Counted from the first letter of the stretch, positions 52,203 through 62,384 are shown. The stretch is 64,000 nucleotides of DNA from CAWFKW01 sp963816535 (GCA_963816535.1 CAWFKW010000001.1:62001-126000), one strand, 5' to 3'. Notes: generated by a model not told the origin, from the letters alone. A program made the numbers and translations.

Positions 52203-54894
52203 GAGGTTCATAGAAGAATCATTCCCAGTAAGAGAGGTTAGCGAAGAAGGGGCAAGGGAGAAACGGATTCATGATGGGACTATAGGCTCATTGCATATTT
52301 GGTGGGCTAGACGACCCTTAGCAACGTCACGTGCAACAGCATTTGCATCCTTAATTGATGCGCCTGATGACGATAAAGAAAAAAAAGAGATTAGAGATTT
52401 TATTGTCCAATTATCCAAATGGGAAAACCGTGATGATTCAAAGATTCTAGAGCAAGCAAGAAAATCTATTCTAAAAGCAAATAATGGCGTAGCTCCAAGA
52501 GTTTTGGACCCTTTTGGTGGAGGTGGTTCTTTGCCCTTAGAAGCACTCAGACTTGGATGTGAATCATTTTCAGGCGAATACTACCCAGTAGCCGTTTTGT
52601 TAGAGAAATGCACAATAGAGTTCCCTCAAAAATTCGGCAAAGAAGTGAAAAGAAAAGTGAGAAAGGAAGGTTCGGGAAGACTTGTTGATGAAGAGCAAGC
52701 TGTAAATCCATTGTTGGAAGATATTAAAGATTGGAGCAAATTCCTTTTTGATAAAACAAAAGCTGAAGTTTCAAAATACTACATTAATCCTAGTGATAAA
52801 AATGTTATAAGTGCATTTATATGGGCAAGAACTGTACCTTGCTTGAATCCAACTTGTAAGACTTCAATTCCCTTGTTAAAACAATATTGGCTTGCAAAAA
52901 AGAAAAGAAGGATTGCCTTGTATCCTTATGCATACAAGGGCGAGGTAAAATTCAGAATTGTTGGTGACGGTCACGATACATTTCCTAAAGGCTTTGACCC
53001 GGACAACGGTTCAGTATCAAGAGCTAAAGTCAATTGCCCTTTGTGTGGAACTCCAATGGACGAGAAGGATACGAGAAAACTCTTCAATGAAGGAAAAGAT
53101 GGAGAGAGAATGATAGCTGTTTGCTATACAATAAAAGGTGAAACGGGGAAAAAATATAGATTGGCAAATGAGGGTGATGTCAAATTATTTTTGGAGTCTC
53201 TAAAGGAATTAGAGAAATTATGCGATGACTTGAAGGATGATTGGGGCTTAAATCCAATACCCGATGAAGAAATTAAAAGAGTCCCGGTTAGTTTTGGCGT
53301 TATTAATGTTTGGGTATATGGAATAAAACATTGGGGTGAATTATTTAATCATAGACAATTACTTACTATAATTACTTTGATTAAGAATTTAAAGAAAATG
53401 ATTCTTGATTCAAAAATAGAAAAAGAATATTTGACCGTTTTAGCTTCCTACATAGCCCTTGGAATCGATAGATTAATAAATCGTTCTAGCAGAATTAACT
53501 TGTGGAATGTACTCGCCGAGAAAACCGAACAAGTATTTATGCGCAATTCTATTCAGATGTTGTGGGATTACGCAGAAATAAATCCTTTTGGAAATCAAGG
53601 CTGGGAAATGCAATTCTCATATATAATTAAAGCTGTAGAAAACATATTGACTGATACAAATGCCGCTATTATTAAAAATGAATCAGCTACAAATCTAGAT
53701 TATCCAGACGCGTATTTTGATGCAGTTATCACTGACCCTCCCTACTATGATAATGTTCCATATTCTTATTTGTCAGATTTTTTTTATGTATGGTTGAAGC
53801 GAATGTTAGGTGACCTATATCCTGAATTGTTCAATACTCCATTGAGTCCAAAAACAAATGAGATTGTAGCTTATTCACAAACCGACAAGGATTATTCTAC
53901 TGGAAAGACTTATTTTGAGAATGGGCTGAAGAAATCCTTTCAAGAAATTTTTCGTGTTTTAAAACCAGATGGGATAGCGGTTATTGTATATGCGCATAAG
54001 TCAACATCTGGGTGGGAAACTGTAATTAATGCATTACTAGATTCAGGATTGGTAGTAACTTCAAGTTGGCCTCTCAATACAGAAATGGCTGGGAGGATGC
54101 GGGCAAACGAATCAGCAGCTTTAGCATCATCTATTTATATTATTGCACGCAAAATAGACCGAGAGCAAATGGAAATTTATAATAATGTTCAAAATGAGTT
54201 AAAGCAATACCTGAATAAGAAATTGGACAATTTGTGGATGGAAGGGATTAGCGGACCGGATTTCTTTATTTCGGGCATAGGCTCTGCTATTGAAGTATTT
54301 GGAAAATACGAAAAGATAATAGATTACGAAGGAAATATAGTACGGGCAGACCGATTACTGGATGATGTAAGAGAGATTGTGACTAATTATTCAATATCAC
54401 AAATTCTTCATAACGGTTTTTCTACGGAAATCTCTGAGTTGTCAAGATTCTATGTCCTGTTTAGGTGGAATTACGGCGAGGCAAAAGTCTTATTTGACGA
54501 TGCGAAAAAACTTGGATTATCTTGCGGCATAGATATAGCTGAAAATTGGGGAGCTAGGGGTTTTATTAAAAAAGATAAAGAGTTTATAAGAGTTCTTGGG
54601 CCACAAAATAGAAAACTTGATGAGATTATTTCAAGCAGAGAACTGATAGATGTGCTCCATTCTGCATTATTACTTTGGGAAAAAAGCAACAAGCGTGATA
54701 TGTTAGCATTGCTTCAATCAACAGGATATGGAAAGAGTGAAGCATTTTATAGGGTTGCCCAGGCTGTCTCAGAAACTCTTTCAAACGATAGCAAAGAGAA
54801 GAAAATGCTTGATGGATTTTTAAGTGGAAAAGAGCGTATTAAGGATGAGATGAAGAAAGAACACTTGCCATCTGAACCAGGGTTGTTTGATTGA
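52186..54894 (+). CDS. DUF1156-containing DNA methyltransferase
   Basis: 902 residues. N-terminal DUF1156 (about 1-60; GSLHIWWARRPLATSRATAF), SAM-binding motif I DPFGGGGS (residues 108-115), two zinc-ribbon pairs (PCLNPTCK and NCPLCGTPM), then catalytic motif DPPY (517-520, ITDPPYYDNVPYSYLSDFFY) with the fold resumed in a permuted order. A DPPY motif is used by amino-methyltransferases (N6-adenine or N4-cytosine). These giant methylases mark host DNA in DISARM-like defence clusters. ATG 52186 overlaps the upstream gene. Target sequence unknown. Confidence 0.88.
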   Translation: MLKEIKRFIEESFPVREVSEEGAREKRIHDGTIGSLHIWWARRPLATSRATAFASLIDAPDDDKEKKEIRDFIVQLSKWENRDDSKILEQARKSILKANNGVAPRVLDPFGGGGSLPLEALRLGCESFSGEYYPVAVLLEKCTIEFPQKFGKEVKRKVRKEGSGRLVDEEQAVNPLLEDIKDWSKFLFDKTKAEVSKYYINPSDKNVISAFIWARTVPCLNPTCKTSIPLLKQYWLAKKKRRIALYPYAYKGEVKFRIVGDGHDTFPKGFDPDNGSVSRAKVNCPLCGTPMDEKDTRKLFNEGKDGERMIAVCYTIKGETGKKYRLANEGDVKLFLESLKELEKLCDDLKDDWGLNPIPDEEIKRVPVSFGVINVWVYGIKHWGELFNHRQLLTIITLIKNLKKMILDSKIEKEYLTVLASYIALGIDRLINRSSRINLWNVLAEKTEQVFMRNSIQMLWDYAEINPFGNQGWEMQFSYIIKAVENILTDTNAAIIKNESATNLDYPDAYFDAVITDPPYYDNVPYSYLSDFFYVWLKRMLGDLYPELFNTPLSPKTNEIVAYSQTDKDYSTGKTYFENGLKKSFQEIFRVLKPDGIAVIVYAHKSTSGWETVINALLDSGLVVTSSWPLNTEMAGRMRANESAALASSIYIIARKIDREQMEIYNNVQNELKQYLNKKLDNLWMEGISGPDFFISGIGSAIEVFGKYEKIIDYEGNIVRADRLLDDVREIVTNYSISQILHNGFSTEISELSRFYVLFRWNYGEAKVLFDDAKKLGLSCGIDIAENWGARGFIKKDKEFIRVLGPQNRKLDEIISSRELIDVLHSALLLWEKSNKRDMLALLQSTGYGKSEAFYRVAQAVSETLSNDSKEKKMLDGFLSGKERIKDEMKKEHLPSEPGLFD

Positions 54895-54951
54895 ATGAAT
54901 TCGATCATATATAAAGAATAAGAAAATTTTATTTTAAATATAATTGCTACT

Positions 54952-55806
54952 ATGAAATATTATGCTCCAACAATGATAATACGATATTTGAATTTGCTTA
55001 AAATTTTTGGTTTCATTTTATTATTAAATTTGAACTCATTTGCGAGCTGTACATATTCAATTAATAAAAACTCTCAAATTGATTCTAAATACATTCAAGG
55101 TGTAAAAGATACAATTACAATAAAGGGCTTGAATGCAAATATGGATAGTTTGAAGAACAGATTTGATACGCTTCATATCAAAGTCGAAAACGAAAGTTTA
55201 GAAAAAAATTATTCATTAATTATTTCAATTGTGTCATTAATATTTGGTTTTATACTCTTTATTATAGCACTACGACAATTCAAAATAATCCTAGTTAATG
55301 AAAAATCATTTTTGGCTGGAACTACTTACATAGAAATCGTTAATAATTTGTATTTGAATAATGAAATAGATCTTTTACAACACGGTGCAAACTTATTTTT
55401 GGAATTAACAAACACTTCAAAAAATGCTATAACAGATATTTGGATTAAATTTCCAGATTGTTTAAAATTAAAGATTGAATTCCTTTTACCTGAGCATAGA
55501 ATATTGCCCATAAAATATGCTCATATCGATAAGGTAATTTTACCTGAGAGAAATTTTGTTATATTATTTGATAAAACATACTTATTCAATAACCTATCTT
55601 TAGAAGAGGGCTCATCAACTATATCAATAAAGTACAAAGGATTAAAAGAAAAAAAATATAAGATGTTTAATTTCGATTTTTCCATTAAAAACCAACAAAG
55701 CCATGTTAAATCTGAATATGTTATAGGATCTCCAAACGTTTTGAAGTTAGAAAATGGGCAATTAATTGCATATGAAGATCGTGACTGGAATAATGTCAAA
55801 ATATAA
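54952..55806 (+). CDS. Membrane-anchored protein of unknown function in defence operon
   Basis: 284 residues. N-terminal signal-like helix (YLNLLKIFGFILLLNL), second helix at about 80-102 (LIISIVSLIFGFILFIIALR), then a beta-rich cytoplasmic or periplasmic domain (ANLFLELTNTSKNAITDIWI, PERNFVILFDKTYLF). It sits between methylase and ATPase genes on the same strand, an unusual place for a membrane protein. No family recognised. A more AT-rich base composition than the flanking two genes suggests later insertion. Confidence 0.6.
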   Translation: MKYYAPTMIIRYLNLLKIFGFILLLNLNSFASCTYSINKNSQIDSKYIQGVKDTITIKGLNANMDSLKNRFDTLHIKVENESLEKNYSLIISIVSLIFGFILFIIALRQFKIILVNEKSFLAGTTYIEIVNNLYLNNEIDLLQHGANLFLELTNTSKNAITDIWIKFPDCLKLKIEFLLPEHRILPIKYAHIDKVILPERNFVILFDKTYLFNNLSLEEGSSTISIKYKGLKEKKYKMFNFDFSIKNQQSHVKSEYVIGSPNVLKLENGQLIAYEDRDWNNVKI

Positions 55807-55824
55807 TTTAGAATTATTAATTTT

Positions 55825-58380
55825 ATGAAACCATTTCATACTATAGCAATTCCACACAAAGATATTCTTGAGGGTAAAACTGAGCTTCAGGTTTATGCTG
55901 CTGACCTCTGGAATGTTTTTAAGAACCAGGGAACCTCTGACTACAAGGATTCAAAGATATTTTTTGAAAGAACTTATTTTACCAGGGCGCTTGAAGAAAT
56001 ACTTAATGGGGTAGGAAAAAAACTGAAAGAAAATGCGGGGGATTCAGTGATACCGCTTCAGACACCTTTTGGCGGAGGGAAGACTCATACGTTAATAGCG
56101 TTATTCCATAAAGCTATGGAATGGAAAGTGAAAACTGTTGTAATTGTGGGTGACAAGATCAGAACCGGAGTGAAGAAAACTGAGGAGTTTGATTTACTTT
56201 CTGAACTTGTTGAAGAACAATTAACTGGAAGTAAAAATCTGTTCAAAGGAAATCCATCTCCCGGTGGCGCAGATATTGAAAAGTTACTCAAAGCCAATTC
56301 GCCGGCGTTAATCATGATAGATGAGATCATACCTTATCTCATTTCAGCAAATTCACTGAAGATCGGTAACGAAACGTTGGCTTCAAATACATTGACATTT
56401 CTTGACAAACTGTGCAGGGCTGTGTCGAATGTTCCTAATGTTTGTTTAGTATTAACAACTACCCCAAGCAACCCATATAGCGATAATCCTTCTCATGATA
56501 CTCTTATCCGGAATCTTCAAAATATTGTAGGAAGGCTTGAATCAATTAAGACTCCGGTTAATGAAGACGAAGTACCTTATGTAATAAGAAAACGTTTATT
56601 TTCATCAGTTAATGAAAAAGAGTCTAATAAAATTGTTAAAGAGTTTATAGATTATTGTGAAAAGGAAACCATAATGCCTGCCGGCAAAGAGCCATCTGAA
56701 TACAGAAGAGAATTTGAAAACAGTTATCCTTTCATGCCTGAAGTTATTGAAGTGTTATATAAAAGGTGGGGAACATTTGCCAAATTTCAGAGAACAAGGG
56801 GTTTGCTGAGAATACTTTCTCTTGTACTCCAGAATGTTAAAAATAAGAATATTCCATATATAAGCATTTCTGATTTTGATCTGGCTGAACAGGAAATAAG
56901 GCAGGAATTTATTAAAGTTGTAGATGGAGATGTTTATCATAGTGTAATTAATGCAGATATCACAGCAAATGATTCCGGCTCTAAAAAAGCCGAATCTGAG
57001 TTGGGGAATGCGTATAAAGGATTGCATCTTGCAGAGAGGACATCAACTGCAATATTCCTGTATTCATTTTCAGGAGGAGAGAAAAAAGGTATAGATAAAG
57101 AGGAACTGAAGAGAATAGCAACACCTATTGGCAATCCGTCGGCCGTTGTTGCTGATGCGCTTGATATACTGATGAACAAGTTATTCTTCCTGCAATCGAA
57201 AAATGGAGTGTATTATTTTTCTAATCAGCCGAATCTTAATAAGATTCTGATAAACAAATTAGATAATGTAAAAAATTCAGAAGTTATTGAAAAACAGCTT
57301 GGGCTGATAAAGAAAAATATATCTGGTTCAAAATTTAAAGTATTTATATGGCCCGATGACAGCAGCAGCATACCAGATAATACCGATTTGAAACTAATAA
57401 TCCTGAAAAGGAAAGATAATGCTCTGGTAAGCAGTCTATTTGAAAGCAGGGGTTCTTCGACAAGGATAAATAGGAATACTTTGTTTTTTCTGTTTGCAAA
57501 CGATTCTGATAAGGCTGTACTAGACGGTACGGTAAAGAATTTGATTGCTCATAATCATGTATTGGAAGATGAGACAATAAATCTATCGGATGAGCAAAGA
57601 AAAGAGTTGAAGAAGGAAATAAAAAATATAGAAGACAGCATGGTTGAGGATTTGAGAAGGGCATACAGGATAGTTTACCTGCCTTCAAAGGATGACTTTA
57701 AGGAATATGACTTGGGAATGCCGACATACGGAGATACAAAGAAACTGGATGTTGATGTATTTGATGCATTGCAGAAAAGAGAAGAGATATTGGAGAGAAT
57801 TGCTCCTTTAGTTATCAAAAACAAGTATCTGCGGACTCAGGAATATGTAATTACAGAACAACTATACACAGCATCGCTTAGAACGCCGGGAGAAATCAGA
57901 TATGTAAGTAAAGATGTGGTTGAAAACGCAATCAGGGAAGGTGTTAGAGCAGGTGTATTTGGATTAGGCGAGTTAATCAAAGATGAGATAAAGTGTCATT
58001 ATTTCAAGCAATCCTCTACACCAACATTATCAGAAAATGAAATAATAATTCGAGATGATATTAGTCAGAAGCAAACAGAAAAACCTTTAGAGGGAGCGCC
58101 AATTGAACATGAAATCACTAAGGACATGCAGCCGGAGGATACAAAAGAGGATGAAACGGAATTAACTGAGAAGGTAAAGAAAGAGCTTAAAGAACTCAAC
58201 CTGCGTTTCAATCTGCCAAAGGGCAAGGCTTCTGAAATACTGAGAACAATAAATTACATCCAGCAAAAATTCAATAAAACTGAAATAAGCATTAGAGCTT
58301 TAGACGGAACACTATCCGAGCAGGATTACGAAAATAAAATACTCGAAGCACTTAGGCAGCTGGGGATAAATTTGGAGTGA
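55825..58380 (+). CDS. DUF499-type ATPase
   Basis: 851 residues. Walker A PFGGGKTHT (81-89), Walker B ALIMIDEIIPYL (161-172), sensor-like LVLTTTPSNPY, and a long helical C-half ending in a winged-helix-like segment (NLRFNLPKGKASEILRTINY). This is the DUF499 family of large ATPases that co-occur with DUF1156 methylases in defence islands. It probably powers DNA remodelling or sensing within the complex. ATG 55825 is close to the previous stop. Confidence 0.85.
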   Translation: MKPFHTIAIPHKDILEGKTELQVYAADLWNVFKNQGTSDYKDSKIFFERTYFTRALEEILNGVGKKLKENAGDSVIPLQTPFGGGKTHTLIALFHKAMEWKVKTVVIVGDKIRTGVKKTEEFDLLSELVEEQLTGSKNLFKGNPSPGGADIEKLLKANSPALIMIDEIIPYLISANSLKIGNETLASNTLTFLDKLCRAVSNVPNVCLVLTTTPSNPYSDNPSHDTLIRNLQNIVGRLESIKTPVNEDEVPYVIRKRLFSSVNEKESNKIVKEFIDYCEKETIMPAGKEPSEYRREFENSYPFMPEVIEVLYKRWGTFAKFQRTRGLLRILSLVLQNVKNKNIPYISISDFDLAEQEIRQEFIKVVDGDVYHSVINADITANDSGSKKAESELGNAYKGLHLAERTSTAIFLYSFSGGEKKGIDKEELKRIATPIGNPSAVVADALDILMNKLFFLQSKNGVYYFSNQPNLNKILINKLDNVKNSEVIEKQLGLIKKNISGSKFKVFIWPDDSSSIPDNTDLKLIILKRKDNALVSSLFESRGSSTRINRNTLFFLFANDSDKAVLDGTVKNLIAHNHVLEDETINLSDEQRKELKKEIKNIEDSMVEDLRRAYRIVYLPSKDDFKEYDLGMPTYGDTKKLDVDVFDALQKREEILERIAPLVIKNKYLRTQEYVITEQLYTASLRTPGEIRYVSKDVVENAIREGVRAGVFGLGELIKDEIKCHYFKQSSTPTLSENEIIIRDDISQKQTEKPLEGAPIEHEITKDMQPEDTKEDETELTEKVKKELKELNLRFNLPKGKASEILRTINYIQQKFNKTEISIRALDGTLSEQDYENKILEALRQLGINLE

Positions 58381-58383
58381 ATT

Positions 58384-59172
58384 ATGTCATTATATCATGA
58401 AGGGCCATACACAGTTGATAAAAAACTTGGTATCTTTTCGTTTATTTCGAAAACTAGAAGTCCTAAAAATTTAGTAATATTCATACATGGCTTTATGGGT
58501 AAGTCGATAGGTACCTGGGAACAATTCCCAACTCTATTGACTGATTCGGAATTATTCAAAGATTCAGACATATTTTTTTATGGGTATCAAAGTTTGAGAT
58601 CTCAAGCTACCAGCTCAGCATCTCTGTTTCACGATTTTCTTGATGAAGCTGTAACTTCAAATAAATATAGACATCCGGATAAAGAGCATGAATATAAGAA
58701 AATAATTATAGTAGCTCATTCCCTAGGGGCAATAGTAACAAGATATGCGCTTTTGAATGCCAAACGTCTAAAAAAATATTGGTTACAAAATTGCCGGATG
58801 GTTTTATTTGGACCGGCGCACAACGGTGCAAGAATCAATAATCTGATTTTGGAATGTGCCACTCCATTTATGAGAGTTGTTATAGGGTTAGGAATGTTCT
58901 TCTTTCCTACAATTGAAGACCTCGAAACCGGGTCAGTTTGTTTAAATACACTTAATGATTTAACAAATGGATATTTACAAAAAAATGATGGTGATTTCAC
59001 AAAAGCATTTAATGTGATTTGGGCATTAAACGATAACGTTGTTTACAATTTTCAATTTCACGATGATTCAAAAGAAGAAACTATTAGAAATGTCGGGCAT
59101 AAAAGTGTTTGTAAACCTATAAACAGTTCTTATTTAAAGCCAATGGAAGTGCTAGAAAATGCAATAATATAA
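58384..59172 (+). CDS. Alpha/beta-hydrolase (serine esterase-like)
   Basis: 262 residues. Oxyanion segment VIFIHGFMGKSIGTW (HG at 35-36), nucleophile elbow AHSLGA with Ser113, likely acid/His further on (WALNDNVV, NVGHKS). The fold is a lipase or esterase of the DUF676/PGAP1-like kind. The gene starts 3 bases after the DUF499 stop and its stop is next to the following start. As effector it could attack membrane lipids; that is a guess. Substrate unknown. Confidence 0.78.
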   Translation: MSLYHEGPYTVDKKLGIFSFISKTRSPKNLVIFIHGFMGKSIGTWEQFPTLLTDSELFKDSDIFFYGYQSLRSQATSSASLFHDFLDEAVTSNKYRHPDKEHEYKKIIIVAHSLGAIVTRYALLNAKRLKKYWLQNCRMVLFGPAHNGARINNLILECATPFMRVVIGLGMFFFPTIEDLETGSVCLNTLNDLTNGYLQKNDGDFTKAFNVIWALNDNVVYNFQFHDDSKEETIRNVGHKSVCKPINSSYLKPMEVLENAII

Positions 59173-59173
59173 T

Positions 59174-60178
59174 ATGAAACAGCTTGAAAAAAATAATTTA
59201 AATTTTCTTATCAAAGAATTTCGTTCAAATAAAGATGTTAAGAGAGGATATACGAAACTAAGAAGGTACATTAGGAATAATAATTTGCGGCAAATTAATT
59301 ACTTGCTATATAGAAATGTACATTTTGAAAATTTTGAACTCGTTCCTTATTTTAATGAAGTGGAATACTTATTTAAGTATTATAAGCTACTTGAAGTAGC
59401 TATTGACACAAATTTCATCTCTTCAAATTTAACAAGACATATTTATAGTGAAATTGAGTTTGTATTAGGAAATCAGGAAATTAAGAAATACTATTCCGAA
59501 GCTCGTCCACAACTCTTATTACAAAATATGTTTGAAAGAGCAAATCAGGTTAAAAAGCAAGAATCGGGTAAAAGAAATGGTGATTCACATATTTCAGAAG
59601 AAGAATTTCAACCTTCTCTTTTCTATTCGTTTCTTGCATTAATAAATGAATTAGATAATGATTTGGATGTCAAAATTTTTCAAGCAGTTTTAGAAGAAAA
59701 CCTTAATTTTGTATTTAGATTAGAGGATTTAATCGGAATATTGGGAAATAGCGCAGAATTTAAAAGACGTATATCAAAGAGTAATTACGAAGATATCGGA
59801 GACTACTCTTTGTGGGGTTTTATAAAATTCATAAATATTTTGACTGATTATAAAAAGTTGCTAGACGACTCTGAATCAAATCGGTTACAGCAATCTGCGT
59901 ATTGGTACTATTCTTCGCATTTGTTTATTACTTTCAAGAGACAAATCAATGATATTATTGATAAAGGATTCTATTCGATTTCAAGACAAGTCGATTATTT
60001 AGAACCTTCCATAATAATTGATACAGGAAGTCATGATGATAGTAAAAGATTTTCAGAAGACTGGAAATCGGATTCTTTTAAAACTATGGAACAAATCAAA
60101 AGAGATATTCAATCGATATTTAGTGACCGATATATGTCACCACAAATTGCGTTAAATAATTCTCTAAAAGGAAGATAA
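59174..60178 (+). CDS. Helical protein of unknown function
   Basis: 334 residues, charged, alpha-helical, no motif I recognise. Starts one base after the hydrolase stop, so surely translated with it. Basic N-terminus (RGYTKLRRYIRNNNLRQINY) could bind nucleic acid. It lies directly before the AbiGi-like gene and might be its partner or the toxin side of a pair; no evidence beyond position. Confidence 0.6.
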   Translation: MKQLEKNNLNFLIKEFRSNKDVKRGYTKLRRYIRNNNLRQINYLLYRNVHFENFELVPYFNEVEYLFKYYKLLEVAIDTNFISSNLTRHIYSEIEFVLGNQEIKKYYSEARPQLLLQNMFERANQVKKQESGKRNGDSHISEEEFQPSLFYSFLALINELDNDLDVKIFQAVLEENLNFVFRLEDLIGILGNSAEFKRRISKSNYEDIGDYSLWGFIKFINILTDYKKLLDDSESNRLQQSAYWYYSSHLFITFKRQINDIIDKGFYSISRQVDYLEPSIIIDTGSHDDSKRFSEDWKSDSFKTMEQIKRDIQSIFSDRYMSPQIALNNSLKGR

Positions 60179-60221
60179 TATTTTTTCACTAGCCTAAAAG
60201 AAGAATATAATTCTTAAAATC

Positions 60222-60893
60222 ATGGCGCAGATTAGCTCAACGACTTTATTTAATTTTACTGAGAGTTATGAATATTTGATAAACAATTTAGAATATGGCA
60301 TATTTTGCAAAAATACTTACGAAAAACTTCCTTTAAAGGACTGTGGCTATTCAGCGCCCTTGGTTAGCTTTTGTGATATACCATTAAGTTTAATCAAAGA
60401 ACATTTAGAATGGTATGGAAATTTTGGAATTGGAATAAATCGGACTTATGCAAGAAGCCTTCGAGTTCACCCCGTATGGTATATAACAAGTGAAAATCTT
60501 CACATTAAGAATTTATTAAAATCGGGAACTATTACAGAGCAAGATAGGAAAAACTTATTCCCATTTCTGAAACAATATATGGGTTATCAATATAATTTAA
60601 ATAACGAATATAAAAGAAAAAGATTATACAACGAAAGGGAATGGAGATATATTTCTGATTTTGACAAAGTAAATTTGTTTTTAAATAAAAAAAGAACAGT
60701 TGTCAATGTAAAGAAATTTGAAACAAGAATGATTATCGATTTTGCTCAAATTGAGTATATAATTGTTGACAATGCTGAATCATTAAAGAAAATTATAGCT
60801 GATTTGAAAAGTATATGTAAATCAAAAAAAGCAAGATATTACGATATTATTTCCAAACTTATAACGGTAAGAAATATTTTGAGAGATTTTTGA
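60222..60893 (+). CDS. AbiGi-like abortive-infection protein
   Basis: 223 residues. Pattern APLVSFCDIPLSLIKEHLEW, YGNFGIGINRTYARS, HPVWYI and ...NEREWRYIS is that of AbiGi, the first protein of the lactococcal AbiG phage-exclusion system (described as its antitoxin). The usual AbiGii toxin partner is not seen next to it. ATG 60222 comes 43 bases after the preceding stop. Function here is probably abortive defence. Confidence 0.72.
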   Translation: MAQISSTTLFNFTESYEYLINNLEYGIFCKNTYEKLPLKDCGYSAPLVSFCDIPLSLIKEHLEWYGNFGIGINRTYARSLRVHPVWYITSENLHIKNLLKSGTITEQDRKNLFPFLKQYMGYQYNLNNEYKRKRLYNEREWRYISDFDKVNLFLNKKRTVVNVKKFETRMIIDFAQIEYIIVDNAESLKKIIADLKSICKSKKARYYDIISKLITVRNILRDF

Positions 60894-60939
60894 TGGATTG
60901 TAGGAACTTGTATCCATTTATTGCATAGAATATCAAAGA

Positions 60940-61731
60940 ATGAAGAAAAATCTTAATTTATTAAATAGGTTTTTGGGCTATGGGAACCCTGATTTGGCAA
61001 GAATATTTTTCTTTGGAATTGAAGAGGGTTTACCCTTTGAGGGTGAAGAGGATTTCAATAAATGGCTAAGAAATCTTAAAGAGTTTGAAATTCTGCCAAA
61101 CAAGTATCTCTGCTGTGATTTTAATGGCAATATCGTCAGCAAAACTAGGCCAGTTAAATGGCCAACAGAAGGTTTTCAAGCATATTTCTCTTACAAAATC
61201 TTGAATGAAGTTTTGTTTGAAAAGGATTTGCCCTCGTTAAATGATTATTTGAGTAAACATTACATCCAATATGAGAAACGGGTTTTTTGTTCAAATGTAT
61301 TTCCAATTGGAAGCAAAAGAGATAAGGATTGGGAAACACCAAATATTAGCATTACAGGATACAGTATGAGAGAAAAGAACTTATACAGAGATGATTGCTG
61401 GAATGCAACAGGAAGGCATAATAATATTATAGCTAGATCAATAGTGATAAGAGATTTTTTGAAATATATCAAAATGCGCATGGATTCAGATATTGGTGTC
61501 TGGATATTTGTTATGGGGAAAGTACCTATTACAAAAATGTTTCCAATTTTATCAGATATTTTTGGTATTGATAAGAACTTAATGGAGAATGGAGGTTGCT
61601 TTAAAAACCATGAAAAGAAACCTGTTTACTGTAGCTATAACAAACGAATTTGGTTTACACAACATCCTTCGTATGGACATTTTGTTCAAAATGATGTAAT
61701 TAGAGTTATTGATTACATAAAACATTATTAA
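60940..61731 (+). CDS. UDG-like protein 1
   Basis: 263 residues. N-terminal FLGYGNPDLARIFFFGIEEGLP, then SNVFPIGSK and C-terminal WFTQHPSYGHF. The GIEEG / N-x-FP / HPSYGH motifs sit where uracil-DNA-glycosylase-superfamily proteins carry their motif A, middle strand and His motif. No known UDG family is named with confidence. First of three such genes in a row. If active it may excise modified bases, or it may only use the fold for binding. Confidence 0.62.
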   Translation: MKKNLNLLNRFLGYGNPDLARIFFFGIEEGLPFEGEEDFNKWLRNLKEFEILPNKYLCCDFNGNIVSKTRPVKWPTEGFQAYFSYKILNEVLFEKDLPSLNDYLSKHYIQYEKRVFCSNVFPIGSKRDKDWETPNISITGYSMREKNLYRDDCWNATGRHNNIIARSIVIRDFLKYIKMRMDSDIGVWIFVMGKVPITKMFPILSDIFGIDKNLMENGGCFKNHEKKPVYCSYNKRIWFTQHPSYGHFVQNDVIRVIDYIKHY

Positions 61732-61732
61732 T

Positions 61733-62383
61733 TTGGATAAGACAAACGAGTTCGGATATCCTAAGACTTGCAAAGATTGTTTTCATCTTCAACACAGGAT
61801 TGGCTTGACTGTGAATGGTGGATATTACAGAGAAGGAAATGATTTAAGATTAATGCTGGTTGGGCAGGATCCAACAATTGACAAGCGGCCGGAAGAAGTA
61901 GAAGTTCCTTTAATGTTGAATAGTACAAAAAGAAGTAATTTACGGAAGTGGTTGAGCAACGAAGTAGGAATCAAATTTGATGAAATAACTGTTTATGCAA
62001 CCAATGTCGTAAAATGTACGTTTGATGCAATGCCATCCATGCAAAAGCCAAACCCGGGATTGAAATTTCTTGAACCGTTTTACGAAAAATGCTCACTGCA
62101 TTTAAAGAACGAAATTGAGATGTTTAAACCAAATGTAGTGCTGACATTTGGTGAACCTGCTCATAAACTGTTTATTAGGCAGCTCGAAAACTATCCCAAA
62201 GACAAGTTAGAAATGACATCCGCATTTGACGGGATATTTGAAACCGTGAAGCTGAAAGATTCAAAAATAGAATTTAAATATTCCCCTTCTCTGCATATTA
62301 AAACTTTCCGGGTAGCAATTACTTACGGGGACAAAGTAAAAAAATTCAAGGACGAAATAAAAAATATTCTACATGTAAATTAA
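61733..62383 (+). CDS. UDG-like protein 2
   Basis: 216 residues. RLMLVGQDPTIDKRPEEVEV (motif A GQDPT, as GQDPY of UDGs), ATNVVKCTF (central strand), VVLTFGEPAHKLF and YSPSLHIKTFR near the end (HPSxxN-like position). It reads as a uracil-DNA-glycosylase-superfamily domain with a short Cys pair (CKDC) at its start, perhaps a partial zinc site. TTG start at 61733 just after the previous stop. Specificity unknown. Confidence 0.7.
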   Translation: MDKTNEFGYPKTCKDCFHLQHRIGLTVNGGYYREGNDLRLMLVGQDPTIDKRPEEVEVPLMLNSTKRSNLRKWLSNEVGIKFDEITVYATNVVKCTFDAMPSMQKPNPGLKFLEPFYEKCSLHLKNEIEMFKPNVVLTFGEPAHKLFIRQLENYPKDKLEMTSAFDGIFETVKLKDSKIEFKYSPSLHIKTFRVAITYGDKVKKFKDEIKNILHVN

Positions 62384-62384
62384 T

